Positions 20,797 to 31,672 of a stretch of DNA of 64,000 nucleotides are shown here, one piece after another. Both the position numbers and the translations under genes were made by a program. Source of the stretch: Liopterus haemorrhoidalis (taxonomy: Eukaryota > Arthropoda > Insecta > Coleoptera > Dytiscidae). Where the stretch lies: contig OZ020616.1 in NCBI GenBank assembly GCA_963971575.1, forward strand, positions 41,320,250-41,384,249, given 5' to 3'. The notes beneath the pieces are model-generated. The model saw only the letters and a program-made list of their open reading frames with translations, did not search any database and had not been told where the DNA came from. Numbering within the stretch: the stretch's first letter is position 1; each line of letters opens with the position of its first letter.

Positions 20797-21709
20797 CAAG
20801 GTGTCTCAAAAGAAATTTTATATTTAGTGGATCGATTAAAAAAAAAGTAAGCCGTATATAGAAAAAATGTTTATTAATTATTAAAATACACTTTTTGGGG
20901 ATTTATTTCTTAAAAATAATATCGTCTAAATGTAGACCCTCGCGTTCTCGGCACTCATTTAATCGAACAGTAAAATTACTTATGACATCTCGGCAGGTGG
21001 ACTCAGGGATGGCTGCCATTTCGTGACGGATATTTTCTTTCAAATGCGCCAGTGAAGTCGGTTTATTGGCGTAAACTTTAGATTTAAGATAACCCCATAG
21101 GAAAAAGTCCATAGGGGTTAAATGGACTGCGTGGAGGCCAATTTATGTCACCTCTCCGGGAGATCAATTTGCCTGAGAAAATTTCACGAACTGGCATCTT
21201 GGGGCTTTAATTCTTGCACCGATTGAATTTTGTAGGGGTGCAGCTTTAGGTCTTTGTGCATAATGCGATGTAATGATGATCTATGCACATTTAAAGCACT
21301 TGCGCGCTTCCGAATTGAAAGGTTCGGGTCGTCACGAACAGACTGATTAACATTCTCCACGTTTTCTACCGTTCTTGATGACCTAGGTCGCCCGGATTTT
21401 GATTTATCCAGCGTTGTACCAGTCTCTTCAAACTTTTTAACCCAATGTCGAATGAGAGGAATGCTTGGCGCATCATTTAAGTGGCGAAAACCTCGAATAC
21501 TGCAGAATTTTCTACGCGCTACAGTCGCCGAATCACCGTTTTTGTAAAACTCTCGCACGCATAACGCGCGGTCTGCTCCCGAGAAACGCTCCATAGCGAC
21601 TTAATTCCCAAGAGCCAGGCTACCGATTGACATAATCCCCGCGCCCCTCGGATACGTTGCGTTCACGCAGTAAGCTAAATAAATATAAAATTTCTTTTGA
21701 GACACCTTG
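20797..21709 (-). mobile_element. Internally deleted mariner-superfamily element (913 bp)
   Basis: Inverted ends of about 33 bp begin CAAGGTGTCTCAAAAGAAAT. TA follows the right end (21710-21711); the left flank is TT, presumably a mutated TA. The interior encodes the N-terminus and C-terminus of one transposase on the minus strand, with the central catalytic region deleted. Confidence 0.9.
20903..21594 (-). pseudogene. Mariner-superfamily transposase, catalytic core deleted
   Basis: The N-terminal part (MERFSGADRALCVREFYKN..., 136 codons) carries a DUF4817-type helix-turn-helix, with WVKKFEETGTTLDKSKSGRP and RTVENVENV, then RIMHKDLKLHPYKIQSVQEL. The frame then jumps to WPPRSP, a frameshift, and PMDFFLWGYLKSKVYANKP ending DDIIFKK. 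The third catalytic Asp (in PMDFF) is retained, but the stretch holding the first two is missing. The join falls near 21125-21200, after ELKPQD. The product could bind the ends but not cut DNA, if it were expressed. Confidence 0.9.
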
Positions 21710-21711
21710 TA

Positions 21712-22638
21712 CCTAAAATGTAGTTGTTCTTTTTTTACGAATGCGAAGCAAAAGAGTACAAAATATTGTTTTCTCTTCAAAATTCAATATCAACTGTTGA
21801 TTGACTTACTCGTGTCTGATTTTACATGATTTGCGGTTATTTTCCCCGTCATGTGCTCACTCATTATCACCAGCGTCAGTTTAGCTGCTGCGGTCAAGTA
21901 ACCGCGCGGGCAAAAACTACCCCACATATTCATAAGCGCGACCAGTCACTAGTGCACTCCTATTATCTTTAGTTTGCAGCAACCCGCAATATAATAATGT
22001 TAAACCTAAATCATATACTATTTTCATAGTTTTCCTGTAAAATTTTATCCGCTAATTGAAAAGTAATTTTCTTTGACATCAAGATTGTAACGTTTAATGG
22101 TAATAGTATTCTTTTATCTGATTTTTATACACTTCTTTAACTTTTGCTGGCATTTTAATATCCGCTTTGTTTTTCTGAAATGTCTGATAGTTAGTTTTTC
22201 TTGGTTATTTTATGAACCATCAAATACCAGTTAATTAAAACAAATAATTATTCTACGAGAAAAAAGATAATTTTAATCTCCAAAACGAAATTAGCTTACA
22301 CTGCATTAAAAAACAAAAACTAACAATTAAAAGGTATTTCTTATTGTCGCAAAAGGAAGTCTTTTCAAACGTCGAAACGCGCTTGTGTACTCCATTGAGC
22401 TGGAATATTTGGATTATAATAAATATTCCAGATTGAGCTAAAAATGGCAAGCACAATCATAAAGATCTCAGGATGGCGATTCTACATTTAGACAGAAAAG
22501 TATATGGTGATTATCTAAAATATTTTATTGAGTTTCTTCTTATTGACATAATTTATTATATATTGTGATCGCAATGGAGCATGTACCAATGAATCCATTC
22601 TTTGATAACGCTTTATACCTCCCTCTGTTATAATATAC
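21712..22638. other. Spacer without recognised genes
   Basis: AT-rich apart from a modestly GC-rich patch at 21840-21950. No gene, RNA or transposon end recognised. Confidence 0.4.
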
Positions 22639-23160
22639 TGACACAAAGGTAACCCCAGGTCACGATTGTGACACCTATACGTTGTGACGTTAAGCTGTTT
22701 GATTAAAAAATTATTTGTCAGCGTCAAGCATATCTAATAACCTGATTACGAAATGCATACGCTGCATTTTCGTAATTCGGTAATATTTGTCATGATGACG
22801 GAACTAGGTTAATAGCGGAACTAGGTTAATCGGAGGTACAAGTAAATGGATGTCGTGCGTAAGCCAGGCAGAGGTAGCTAGCCAACGACGTTCCACTCAA
22901 CTACGGAGACGACCACGATTTCGACTCCATATACGACTGCCTTCTGAGTAGACCAAAAAGCAGTCCCTATGTGAACGGGGCAACACGTAACCAAGCTCCT
23001 CGACTCCCTGATGGGAAACTCTCGCCAGAAGGAAGGTTCAAGGCAATACCTTTCAGCACGGGGTGGACGAAACTTCCCCCAGCTTCAAGAGCAATTTCCA
23101 TCAAATACTGTTGTAATTGATAAATGTTTAATAAAAATTATATGTTGTTAAAACCAGGAA
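22639..23160 (+). mobile_element. LTR of family LTR-2, copy D, 3' end lost
   Basis: Starts TGACACAAAGGTAACCCC and aligns through its length to the LTR-2 copies at 45764-46311 and 48474-49876. Shared blocks include TTTGTCAGCGTC, CGAAATGCATACGCTGCATT, CTCGACTCCCTGATGG, CACGGGGTGGACGAA and a final GTTGTTAAAACCAGG. Homology stops at about 23160, where minus-strand LINE sequence begins, so the last 45 bp or so are missing. The left flank is ATAC. A TTTAATAAAA word near 23128 could be the polyadenylation signal. Confidence 0.8.
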
Positions 23161-23740
23161 CTACTTTCTTGAACCATCTACGCCTCATGGCGTATATTTT
23201 CTGCAAAGTTGAGGTATAGTTGTGGTGATTTTCCTTACTTTCTTTTACCATTCGGTTCACCTGGATAATGTTGTTGTCAATAGTGTCTCTTCTACCTCTA
23301 ATGTGACCCAATGAACGGAAAATTCGCGTGAAGGTGACTTGAGATAAGCAAAACGGTGGATGCATCTCATTTAGCACGGAGCTGTTTGTAATAAGTCCAC
23401 AATATTGGTAGTATTCTTCGCCAGCAGTATATCTCAAAGGCGTCGATTTTGTGCTGGTCAGTTTTAGGAATTTCCAAACTTTGACGCGTGTGGAAATACT
23501 AAAATGTTGACTAGAGCAATCTTAACAACTTTATGAATATACCCAGCAAACTAAATTTTAGGTTGGTGAGTTAGGTGCTCTAACTAACTGCATCTCTCGC
23601 CGTATGTCGTACTGACAGTTTCCAATATTGTTGATGGACATACCAAGATAAGTTAATTCGGAAACAGGTTCACACTGTCTGATTTGTTTGACATGATGCT
23701 GGTTGTTGTTTGCCCTGTCGACTATTAGCATTTTTGTTTA
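23138..23740 (-). pseudogene. LINE reverse transcriptase fragment, same family as 49005-49822
   Basis: Minus strand: MLIVDRANNNQHHVKQIRQC and SELTYLGMSINNIGNCQYDI then RREMQLVRA, a broken middle, and finally FTRIFRSLGHIRGRRDT with RMVKESKENH. Each block has a counterpart in the LINE at 49005-49822 (IMIVDRANN, VYLGSLIDNTGDFNQEIRRR, ILKFLGHITRR). This is the post-palm and thumb region; the palm with FADD is missing. Several stops and frameshifts are present. The piece directly abuts LTR-2 copy D. Confidence 0.8.
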
Positions 23741-24038
23741 ACTACAGTACCATGCCATAATAACTGATCACTTCTTCTTTGTTCGGAAACTGCTTTACAA
23801 TGTTTGCTCTGTCGACTATTAGTATATTTGTTATAGCATGCATTTTTACGTCTATGTATACAAATTTGGATACAAATAACAGAGACAAATAGAAAAAGAC
23901 AGAAATCTATTTTTCTACAGTGCAAAGTTACCCATGGTTTTAACCAATCAAAAAACATGGTCTAACAGCTCCTATCTTGCCCACACAAAAATAAAGTACA
24001 GCCATTATGAAAAGACTATAATTATATTTCCTCTTCAT
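23741..24038. other. Short imperfect duplication
   Basis: Blocks near 23708-23740 and 23798-23832 share CTGTCGACTATTAG and a following ATTTTTGTT-like run, so about 35 bp is duplicated. No gene recognised. Confidence 0.4.
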
Positions 24039-24190
24039 TTATTGATGAATTTTATGTTCGTGTAAGCCAGCCTTGATTTCTAAGTCTTTTCCCAAAAGCC
24101 ACCTCTCCTTGAAGCGTATTTCAGGTGAGGTATATTCTACGAATTTAATCGTCGCTTTACAAAAAGGACAAGTAAAAGTACTAGGAGTTT
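24039..24190 (-). CDS. Unrecognised short reading frame with a CxxC pair
   Basis: On the minus strand the frame reads TFTCPFCKATIKFVEYTSPE, then IRFKERWLLGKDLEIKAGLH and EHKIHQ before a stop. It looks more protein-like than its surroundings (varied residues, a CPFC pair that could be half a zinc site), but I do not recognise it. There is no start codon in reach and no pyrimidine-rich splice acceptor. It may be the tail of a transposon protein or a 3' coding exon. Very uncertain. Confidence 0.15.
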
Positions 24191-24269
24191 TCTCCTAGTC
24201 GCCGTCCCGTACGAAGTTGGAAGTCAACGTGTTAACACACAAAAATAAAGTAGTCATTATGAAAAAAAA

Positions 24270-24907
24270 AAAATCAGCTGTGGCCACCAATGTTTAAAAT
24301 ACATTCTAGCAGTAGAGTAGGAATAACTTGCTCTAATATTTTCTAATAGAGATATTATTTATCTTGACCATGGAAACTTTACATATAAGTATGAAAAAAT
24401 TAAGACAAAAAAATTCGAAAAATGTTTGTAAAATTTTTCGCTTTATCAAAAAACGTCTCAAATAAAAGTTATTAGTTATTGCATTTATAGCAACTTTTGT
24501 TCAATAAATTTTTTCGAAATATTTTTTTGTTGCTAAATATTCGCAAAAATCTTAAAATCGACACGAGTAAACTCCCATTTGTAGTCAACCGATTTTTACC
24601 ACAAGTTGATCAACTTGTGCTATTGATGTCAAAAGCTTAAATATGAAGTTTCATAAATATAATTTTAGTCGAATTTGTTCTGCACGGGTACACAGACAGA
24701 CAGACGGATGGACGGACGGACAGATGGACGGACGGACGGACAGACGGACGGACAGACGTACGGACAGACAGACCGACAGACATCATGCTAAAAATAGTCA
24801 AAACGTTATGTAGGGACCTCAATTCGTGGAGATCCATCGAAATCTCGAAATGTCAAAATCGGTATGATCATAATACCTCCCTTATATATGCTGGCGGTGG
24901 GTAACTA
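24270..24907 (+). repeat. Dispersed repeat R-I, copy B with GACA/GACG array
   Basis: Preceded by an A-run. Order: CAGCTGTGGCCACCA, a region unlike copies A and C (24290-24440), CTTTATCAAAAAACGTCTC, CACGAGTAAACTCCCATTTG, TCTGCACGGGTACACAGACA, the microsatellite at 24688-24782, ATCATGCTAAAAATAGTC, CGAAATCTCGAAATGTC and CCTCCCTTATATATG. The array mixes GACA and GACG units. Read on the minus strand it is open as an Arg/Pro/Ser/Val repeat; that open frame is a by-product of the microsatellite. Confidence 0.85.
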
Positions 24908-26398
24908 TATAGTTGTACTACAGCTGGATGGTTACGCCTTCGGCTCGTGTTGGAAACATAGTCCTCGTATAATATAAATTACATTACATTACATTACATT
25001 AGTTTACATCTGTTTTGTAATGAACAAATTCCATTTCAATATGAAGACATTTTTAACACATAACAAATATTTAATAACATTTTTAACGGGGAGTGAATTT
25101 TTAAGGGTTAGAGTTTCATAATCAGAGCTAGAGATCTTTTTCAAAGTTCGTCGAACTGTCGCAAAACTACCCTAATACCTCCCTGCTGTTATAGCAATAT
25201 AAAAACTTTTCTTAATAATATTTTTATTATCAATTTCAGAAATCAATTTTCTTGAAAACTTTAGTAATATCTTTCGACAATGTACAAATATTTGAATTTT
25301 GGCGTACTTTACGTCCAGAAAAATTGTGTAAATTTCATGCTTGGGTCGATAAAGTAGATCGTACAGAAATGTGTCAGGAATTTTAATGTGATCTAGAAAG
25401 ATATCTAAAATTACTTTCATAAGAATGAAAGTTCAGAATTGTACGGCATAGTAATTACAATTTTACTAGGAATTTAAATGGGGTATATTATTGAACTAAA
25501 ATATAGGAAGCATTATATTTTATATAAAATAATTTAAAGGGATATTAAGCTTTAAAAAATCTTAAAAATTCCTTTTAAAATTATTTCACGAAGGTAGCAA
25601 ATATGTTACAAAGAATTATTATTATATGTTATTTTAAAAAAACTTAAAAATCTTAGTATGCATATCTTCAATCGTGATTCTGTCGGCCTTAATGCTTTTG
25701 TTGGTTATCATAAGTGGCGCATAGGGCAGAAGAAATAAGTTCTTTGTTTCGAGCCATCCGGCCCAATATATATTTCAGCCACTTATTAGCGTCAAGTTTC
25801 TAGTGGTTTTATTACACTGGTCAACAAATTTAAACTTTTTTTTTTTGCTGACTTAGATCTGATACTTGTTTTTAACTAATTTTGGGGTGCTGATTTCAAA
25901 AATGTTAACAGTTTCTACCTATCACGTCAAATTTTTGTTCTATCGTATTTTGACTTTTTTCACGTTTTGATATACGTCTACTTTAATTTCAACTTCGTTC
26001 TTGTTGTCCAAAATATTTCGTAGGAACGCCTTACATGCAAGTTCTTGTTATAGACCTTTTTGCAACGGCGGGGGTTGCAAGGTCAAGGGTGAGGTACTTA
26101 GTATGACCGCTGCATCCATTAAATATTCAGGTTTGTACTTGTTCAATAAGTTTCCCAGAAAAGGCTTAGTTGCAGGTATAGTCTATTTCACGATAAGTTG
26201 AAGTGACTATCTACTTATGGTCTTAAACACAGTGGGTGGTAATTACAAATAACACTAATCCCTTGTTTGCACCCATAAACTAGTCAGTGATGTATCAGGT
26301 ATAAATTGCAGATGGTTTAAATATCTTTTCACTTTGCTTTGAATTTTCTATCAGATAACTTGTGATTTGTGTTAAATAGTTCAGTACGTGTTAGAAAA
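24908..26398. other. AT-rich spacer, probably including the 5' part of the next transposon
   Basis: A TTACA pentanucleotide repeats at 24971-24998. The segment from about 25815 may be the 5' untranslated part of the element whose gene starts at 26399, but I could not find a matching pair of terminal inverted repeats. Confidence 0.4.
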
Positions 26399-27730
26399 AT
26401 GTGGCGTCCTTGGAACGAATAATTAACTTCTGTGCAAGCAAATGAAGCAGATGACTATGTGACCATGATAGAAGATGATGATATAGTGCAAGATACAATA
26501 AAAAAACATCGGGAAAAAACTTGTATATATTTACCTGTAGAAGCTAAAGAAATTGTGGCCAATGTGTATTTATATTTAAGGAACCGCAAAAACAAACAAG
26601 CGGCATTAGAAGAGACATGCAAAGCAACGAAAGTAGCGATGACAACAGTATGGAATATTGTAAATAAATCCATTGATAGGAGAAGAAAACGAAAGGGTTC
26701 AGGCATATCAAAATGTTTGGATGGTTTCCAGAAAGATGTAATACGGCAAAAAATTTACCAAATGTACACCGAACAAAATGTGCCAATATTGGACATATTA
26801 CTCAAAAGATTAATCCAAGACCAGTGTCAAATTAATTGTTCAAATGTGACCTTATGGCGTGCCCTTAAAAGTATAGGGTTTCAATTTAAGACTTTAAATA
26901 AAAGCAGTTCCTTATGGAGTCAGAGCGATTAAAACTTTTGAGACTTTAAAAAACATTAAAAAATACAGAGAAGATAAAAGGTCAATAATTTATTTAGATG
27001 AAACTTGGTACGACACACATGAAACAAACTCAAAAGGTTGGGTGGATACGTCAAATAAATGTCAAACAAGAGCACCGTCTAATAAAGGTAAACGTATTAC
27101 GATACTTCATGCAGGTTCTGAAACTGGATGGATACCGAATGCACTCTTGCTTTCTGCGAAAAATATCAAAGATTCTAGACCGACTATCATGACGATACCA
27201 CGGCGGAAATGTTCGAAAACTGGTTAGAAAATAAATTACTCCAGAATATACCGGCTAACAGTGTTATTGTTATGGACAATGCAAGTTACCATAGTCAGCA
27301 ACTAAATAAAGTACCGAATAGTGCAAACAGTAAGAAGGAAATCCAAGACTTTTTATATAAAAATGATATTTACTTTGAAGAAAGTTATAAAAAAAAATTG
27401 TTTAATTAAATTATTAAAAAGCTATAGTTTTTCTAAAGAATATGTTTGCGATAATATTGCTCAATGCAAAGGACACACAGTTTTACGACTACCTCCGTAT
27501 TATTGTATATTAAATCCTATTGAACAAATTTGGAGTCAGTTAAAGGCGAGAATAAAACGGAATAATGTTTCTCCCACTTTAAATGGCACTGTGATAGAAC
27601 TTATAAAAAAAAGAAGTGGAAAATATCCCTGTAGATAATTGGAAAAATTGTGTAAATCATGTTATTAAAACTGAGGACAGTTATATTCAAATAGAACGTA
27701 CATTCGTACATTTACAACGTACATTTACAA
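26399..27730 (+). pseudogene. IS630/Tc1/mariner-superfamily transposase with about 82-residue D-E spacing
   Basis: The start ATG at 26399 (MWRPWNE) is followed by TAA at codon 8. The N-terminal 170 residues include an HTH-like region (EETCKATKVAMTTVWNIVNK). The catalytic domain shows YLDETWYDTH (first Asp), KGKRITILHAGSETGWIPNA, VIVMDNASYHS (second Asp, codon at 27275), HTVLRLPPYYCILNPIEQIW (Glu, codon at 27522) and WKNCVNHVI. The 247 nt between the two codons means 81 or 82 intervening residues, depending on how the A-run frameshift near 27395 is read. DD34 families have 34. As I recall, a DD82E group called Sailor is described. Further frameshifts lie near 26930, 27185 and 27610. Confidence 0.85.
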
Positions 27731-27740
27731 ATTCCACAGA

Positions 27741-28045
27741 TAAATCCCCGAGCCGACGGATTACGTACGGGCGGCGTGAATACGAGACGCGTGATGCTCG
27801 TCCCCAGAAACCTCACTGTGTTAGAAAAACAAGCATCTCTTTGGGGCATTGTTTCAACCTATATTCCACAAAGAAATCCCAGAGCCGACGGATTACGTAC
27901 GGGCGGCGTGAAAACGCGACGCGTGATGATCGTCTCCGGAAACCTCACTGTGTTAAAAAACAAGCATCGCTTTGGGACATTGTTTCAACCTTAGTTCCAG
28001 AGAAATTCCTCGCGTTGGCAGAATGATTGCGGCGGCGTGAATAGG
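27741..28045 (+). repeat. GC-rich tandem repeat, 132-bp unit, about 2.3 copies
   Basis: GAGCCGACGGATTACGTACG starts at 27750 and again at 27882, a period of 132 bp. A third partial unit with GGCGGCGTGAATA follows at about 28014. Each unit also holds GACGCGTGATG and AACCTCACTGTGTTA. Since 132 is a multiple of three, the repeat extends the open frame leaving the transposase above, but the translated repeat resembles no protein I know. It is more GC-rich than its surroundings. Confidence 0.85.
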
Positions 28046-28930
28046 TGAAAAATGTACGGGTTTACTTACTAGCAGTCTGAATATAGTTTTTGTGTGTATA
28101 CCACTTGAGAAAGACCCACTTGTGACACCGCACATCTGGTCCCAGGTACTAGCGGAAAAGTCCTTGGAAGTTAATCTGTTTCTCTTAATACTTTGGAATG
28201 AGTAATAAATGATAAAAATGAAAAATAAAAATTAAATTGGGTACCAGTGGCTGTATTATCACAAGCCCTACATTTTGCAATTCCACATTGTGTTCCTGCA
28301 GCATTTAGAATTCATCCTGAACAAAATCTGACACGAGAACAATACGACCTTTACACGGTCAATATATCTATCAGTATTCCATGATACTGACAGTATTATT
28401 GACCGTTTAAAGTCCCCAACAAAACATCTAGAACACATTATTTTTCCAATATTCAAAAATGTAGGACAAACTTCAATACTTATTTTGGATAAGAATGTCA
28501 AAATATTTTTAATAATTTTATTAATATGGTCAAGAAAAATATACCTTAGATTTAGATTATCTTGATCTAATATTATTTGTACCAGAAGAAAAATATCTTC
28601 CGTTTAGAAAATATCTGTCAAAGTAATATCAATTTATTCGTAATTTATTGCACTTCCTTTTCACTTCTGAAGTGACCGGGAGAAAATTATCGTCTAACTT
28701 TCGATAACTTTTATCGCTAAATGATCCGTCAAAGTATTGTTATTACAAGACGAAAGAGAAAGAAGTTTAAAAATGAGTAAAAAGATAAGCTAAAGTGCTT
28801 GCACTAAATGCCATGTTCTACGTAAACAATACCGGTCACAGATTTGACATTACCGGAGCTCTGAAATCAATACCTAAACACTATATCGCAATTTTACACT
28901 CGTGTAAAACTGTCCGTGGAAAAATGAACG
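28046..28930. other. Spacer without recognised genes
   Basis: No protein similarity or transposon ends found; it may include the 3' end of the transposon above. Confidence 0.35.
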
Positions 28931-28933
28931 AGT

Positions 28934-29262
28934 TTGGTTTATTTGGGAAACACTAATCTGTTTGCCGATGATAATACAAACGTATACTCAATCGACATTT
29001 TTTTAAATCCTATGTTTAATGAATTAGAGCTTTACGCGAAGATTTATCATTGTTTGTTTAAAATTTGCCAAATATTTAAACATGAATTAGAATATTTAAT
29101 CTCGGTCATCCTCTTCTATGAAACCTGGCAAGTTGCAGAAAAATGTTTTAACCAACTACAAATATTTGTCAACAAATGTTTGAGAGCTATGCTTGGTATA
29201 CATTGGCCAAATACCATAGCCAACAACGATCCGTGGCAGGTCACAGAACACACAAAAATGTA
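28934..29262 (+). pseudogene. LINE reverse transcriptase fragment
   Basis: The frame starts with NLFADDN, resembling the palm FADD box, then runs through unrelated-looking residues. It then shows VILFYETWQVAEKCFNQLQI, FVNKCLRAMLGIHWPNTI and ANNDPWQVTEHTKM, a very typical LINE pattern (Y-x-x-ETW ... LQxFxNxCLRxILGIxWPxxIxNxxLW). Sequence between the palm and this region appears deleted. The copy is truncated at both ends. Confidence 0.75.
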
Positions 29263-29344
29263 GTATCCAATTAATGGTTACGTGGTTATAATAAAATATG
29301 ACACGAGTTTGGTTATTTCAAATATTTATTAAACTACTTAAATA

Positions 29345-29560
29345 TTGTACACTCCGCTGAATCTAAATGAATCGAACTGACCTGTTGACGACCTTGACTG
29401 TCCCACTGAACTAACAACAACTTGAATAAGACTGACTTGACTCAGATAGATGCATATTATATAGTAGTTGAGAACATTCCATACATTTCCGGAATATTCT
29501 GGTTAAATTTCGAACCTTCAAAAGTCTCTCTCCTGCCTAAGGCCACTGTAGTCTTTTGCA
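29345..29560 (+). repeat. Dispersed repeat R-III, copy 2
   Basis: Contains TGTTGACGACCTTGACTGTC, CCACTGAACTAAC and AAGACTGACTTGACTC, aligning to copies at 19134-19400 and 51243-51380. TATTAAACTACTTAAATATTG just upstream (from 29327) is also found upstream of copy 3. Boundaries are approximate. Confidence 0.55.
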
Positions 29561-31169
29561 GAAATAGGGGTATGTTAAATAATCCATTCTAGAATGCTTT
29601 TACCATTCTGTCCTCTTTTGTCCTAGTGTATCCACTGAAATACTCGGCAACTCAGTTGCTGCTTGCTGTCAACCTATTATTGATGTGATCTTCGTATTTC
29701 CAGATGATGTAAAAACTCATTTGAAGCAGTTGGTTTTATATAAATAACAGCATGAGTGGAATATGATTTAAAAATTTAAATTAAAATTACTGAACACATC
29801 AAACCATGGGGTTCTTCCATCAGGAGTATTCACGGAGAGAAAACTGCTATCACACGCCTTCGTATAGGCTACGGTGAATCCAAGGACATCTTCTCCTGTT
29901 TGTGATACATGTTACACAGTCCTGTCTGTGTCACACATTTTATTCAAATGCATCCAATTTAAGGATACTTGGCCTGTGCTATGATTTATATGCCATCTTA
30001 AGCGACAATAGAGTGCTCGTTGACAGTTTCGTCTTTTTCTGAGAGAATCGAAATTGTTTTATTAAAGACTTGCCTTAATTTTTGCGGCTTGTGGGCACTT
30101 CTAATGGAGGTGTATATCAGTATTAAGATGAACATAAAAATGTTATATTTGTATATAGGTATACAAATAAAAACACTTAAAATTATACAGATTACATTTT
30201 ATGTTTTAATATGTATTAGGCAAATAGAAGAAAATTAAAGTTTTATATGCTGGGCAGAACAGGCGATCTCCTGCATTCTTATTCATTCTTTAAATCATTC
30301 ATTCTTTAAAAATACAAATATATCTGTAATCAAACGTGCACTTTGCAAGTTTTTAACTGCAAGCAACTGCAGCTCCGAAAGTGTATAAGAAGCTGTTAAC
30401 CCCACTCAATGCCAATCGCTGCATTACCATGACAATTCAAGCTGCTGGTGCTTACAGCACATAGTACATCATAACTTGTAGACGCATAACTACTTGTTTT
30501 ACGCATGATGCATGGCAGTAGTGATGATTTTAATAAAAACTAAATAAATTTAGAGATAGAGAGAGTGAAAAATATCACGAACGTTTGTATTGTTTAAATT
30601 ATATCAATTTTGAGAGTGCTGCAGCTCGACTGCGGAGTTGCAGCACCCTCAAAATATACCGTCTTATCTAGTATATCTATGATATTATATGGTAGTTGGT
30701 TCATTTACAGCCTTCTGTCATCTGCCACATAGCTGTTGCATTTTTTGAACGGATTTTTATATAATTTATTTGTGTTGGTCGAAAAAATTTAACTAACTTA
30801 CTAACTCCACAACTCATTTCTTATGAAACTGGTTTTGAGTTAAGTACTAAGATATTTTCATTACTGTGATATCTGGTGGGATAAAGATTTAGCTATGTAT
30901 TAATTTGCTTTCGGACTGTGAGGTGTTGTCGACAGCGCCGCAGCCAGTATTTTGCCTTGGGGAAGTCCGAATTAAATTTAAGGGCACGCGGGCCGCATAC
31001 GGCCCTCAACCTATTTTTTGTGGCCCCTGAAGCGTTAATGAAAAACAGTTGAGCTTATTTAGGGAAAAAATATATTTAAAAATGTAAAACCCTCTTCCCC
31101 TTTTCTATTTATAAAAAATATTCAAGAAACCCTTCGGGATATTTAAAGTTCCGTCACTGCTTATCATTT
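29561..31169. other. Spacer with one strong hairpin and a hAT-like remnant
   Basis: A near-perfect hairpin lies at about 30611-30659: TTTTGAGAGTGCTGCAGCTC, loop GACTGCG, then GAGTTGCAGCACCCTCAAAA. At 30985-31030 the words GGGCCGCATACGGCCCTC and TTTTTTGTGGCCCCTGAAG resemble subterminal sequence of hAT elements, but no paired end was found. No genes. Confidence 0.4.
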
Positions 31170-31500
31170 TGTATAAAAAATAGACCGTGACAAAAATCTA
31201 TACTTACCGTATACCGTATAACAAATAATAATTCCATTATTTGTTTAAAAAAAAGTAATTGTTAATCCATGTATCAAAATCTTTCATTTGATATCCCTCA
31301 ATTTTTTTTTTTCTACGCTTAATACATTTTTGTTTATATTTTTCGGGGGATATAATTTTGAAGTCTCAATATTTCTCGCACTTATGTTCAGTTCTCTAAA
31401 TCAGCTGGGTGGCCACAATTTCTACCAAACGAACAGACTCATGTGACGAAATAAGGATTTCTTGATTATACCTACGAAAACCTAAAAATAAGATGTAAAT
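31170..31500 (+). repeat. Degenerate R-II fragment, copy d
   Basis: Keeps the right half of R-II in order: TTGTTAATCCATGTATC, TTTCATTTGATATCCC, TTGTTTATATTTTTCGGGGG, CACAATTTCTACCAAACGAA, and the end TTATACCTACGAAAACCTAA. The CAGA array is reduced to a single CAGAC. Divergence is visibly higher than between the two long copies. Confidence 0.65.
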
Positions 31501-31627
31501 ATACATTTTCTGTTAATTTCAACACTAATCATAAGAAAATATAACTTATACGTATATTATAAAATGCATAAGTTGCTGTACGATTACATATATTAAATTT
31601 GTTAAATTTTCATTTCATTGGACCTTA

Positions 31628-31672
31628 AGGGGGGGGGGGGGGCATGGGCACCAGTGCCCGCCCCCCCTTAAT
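31628..31672. repeat. Foldback of G-run and C-run
   Basis: CCTTAA followed by about 14 G, then GCATGGGCACCAGTGCCC and a run of C ending CCTTAATAGG. The two halves can pair across the CCAG loop. This could be the collapsed end of an element using TTAA, or a simple snapback; only the structure is certain. Confidence 0.5.
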
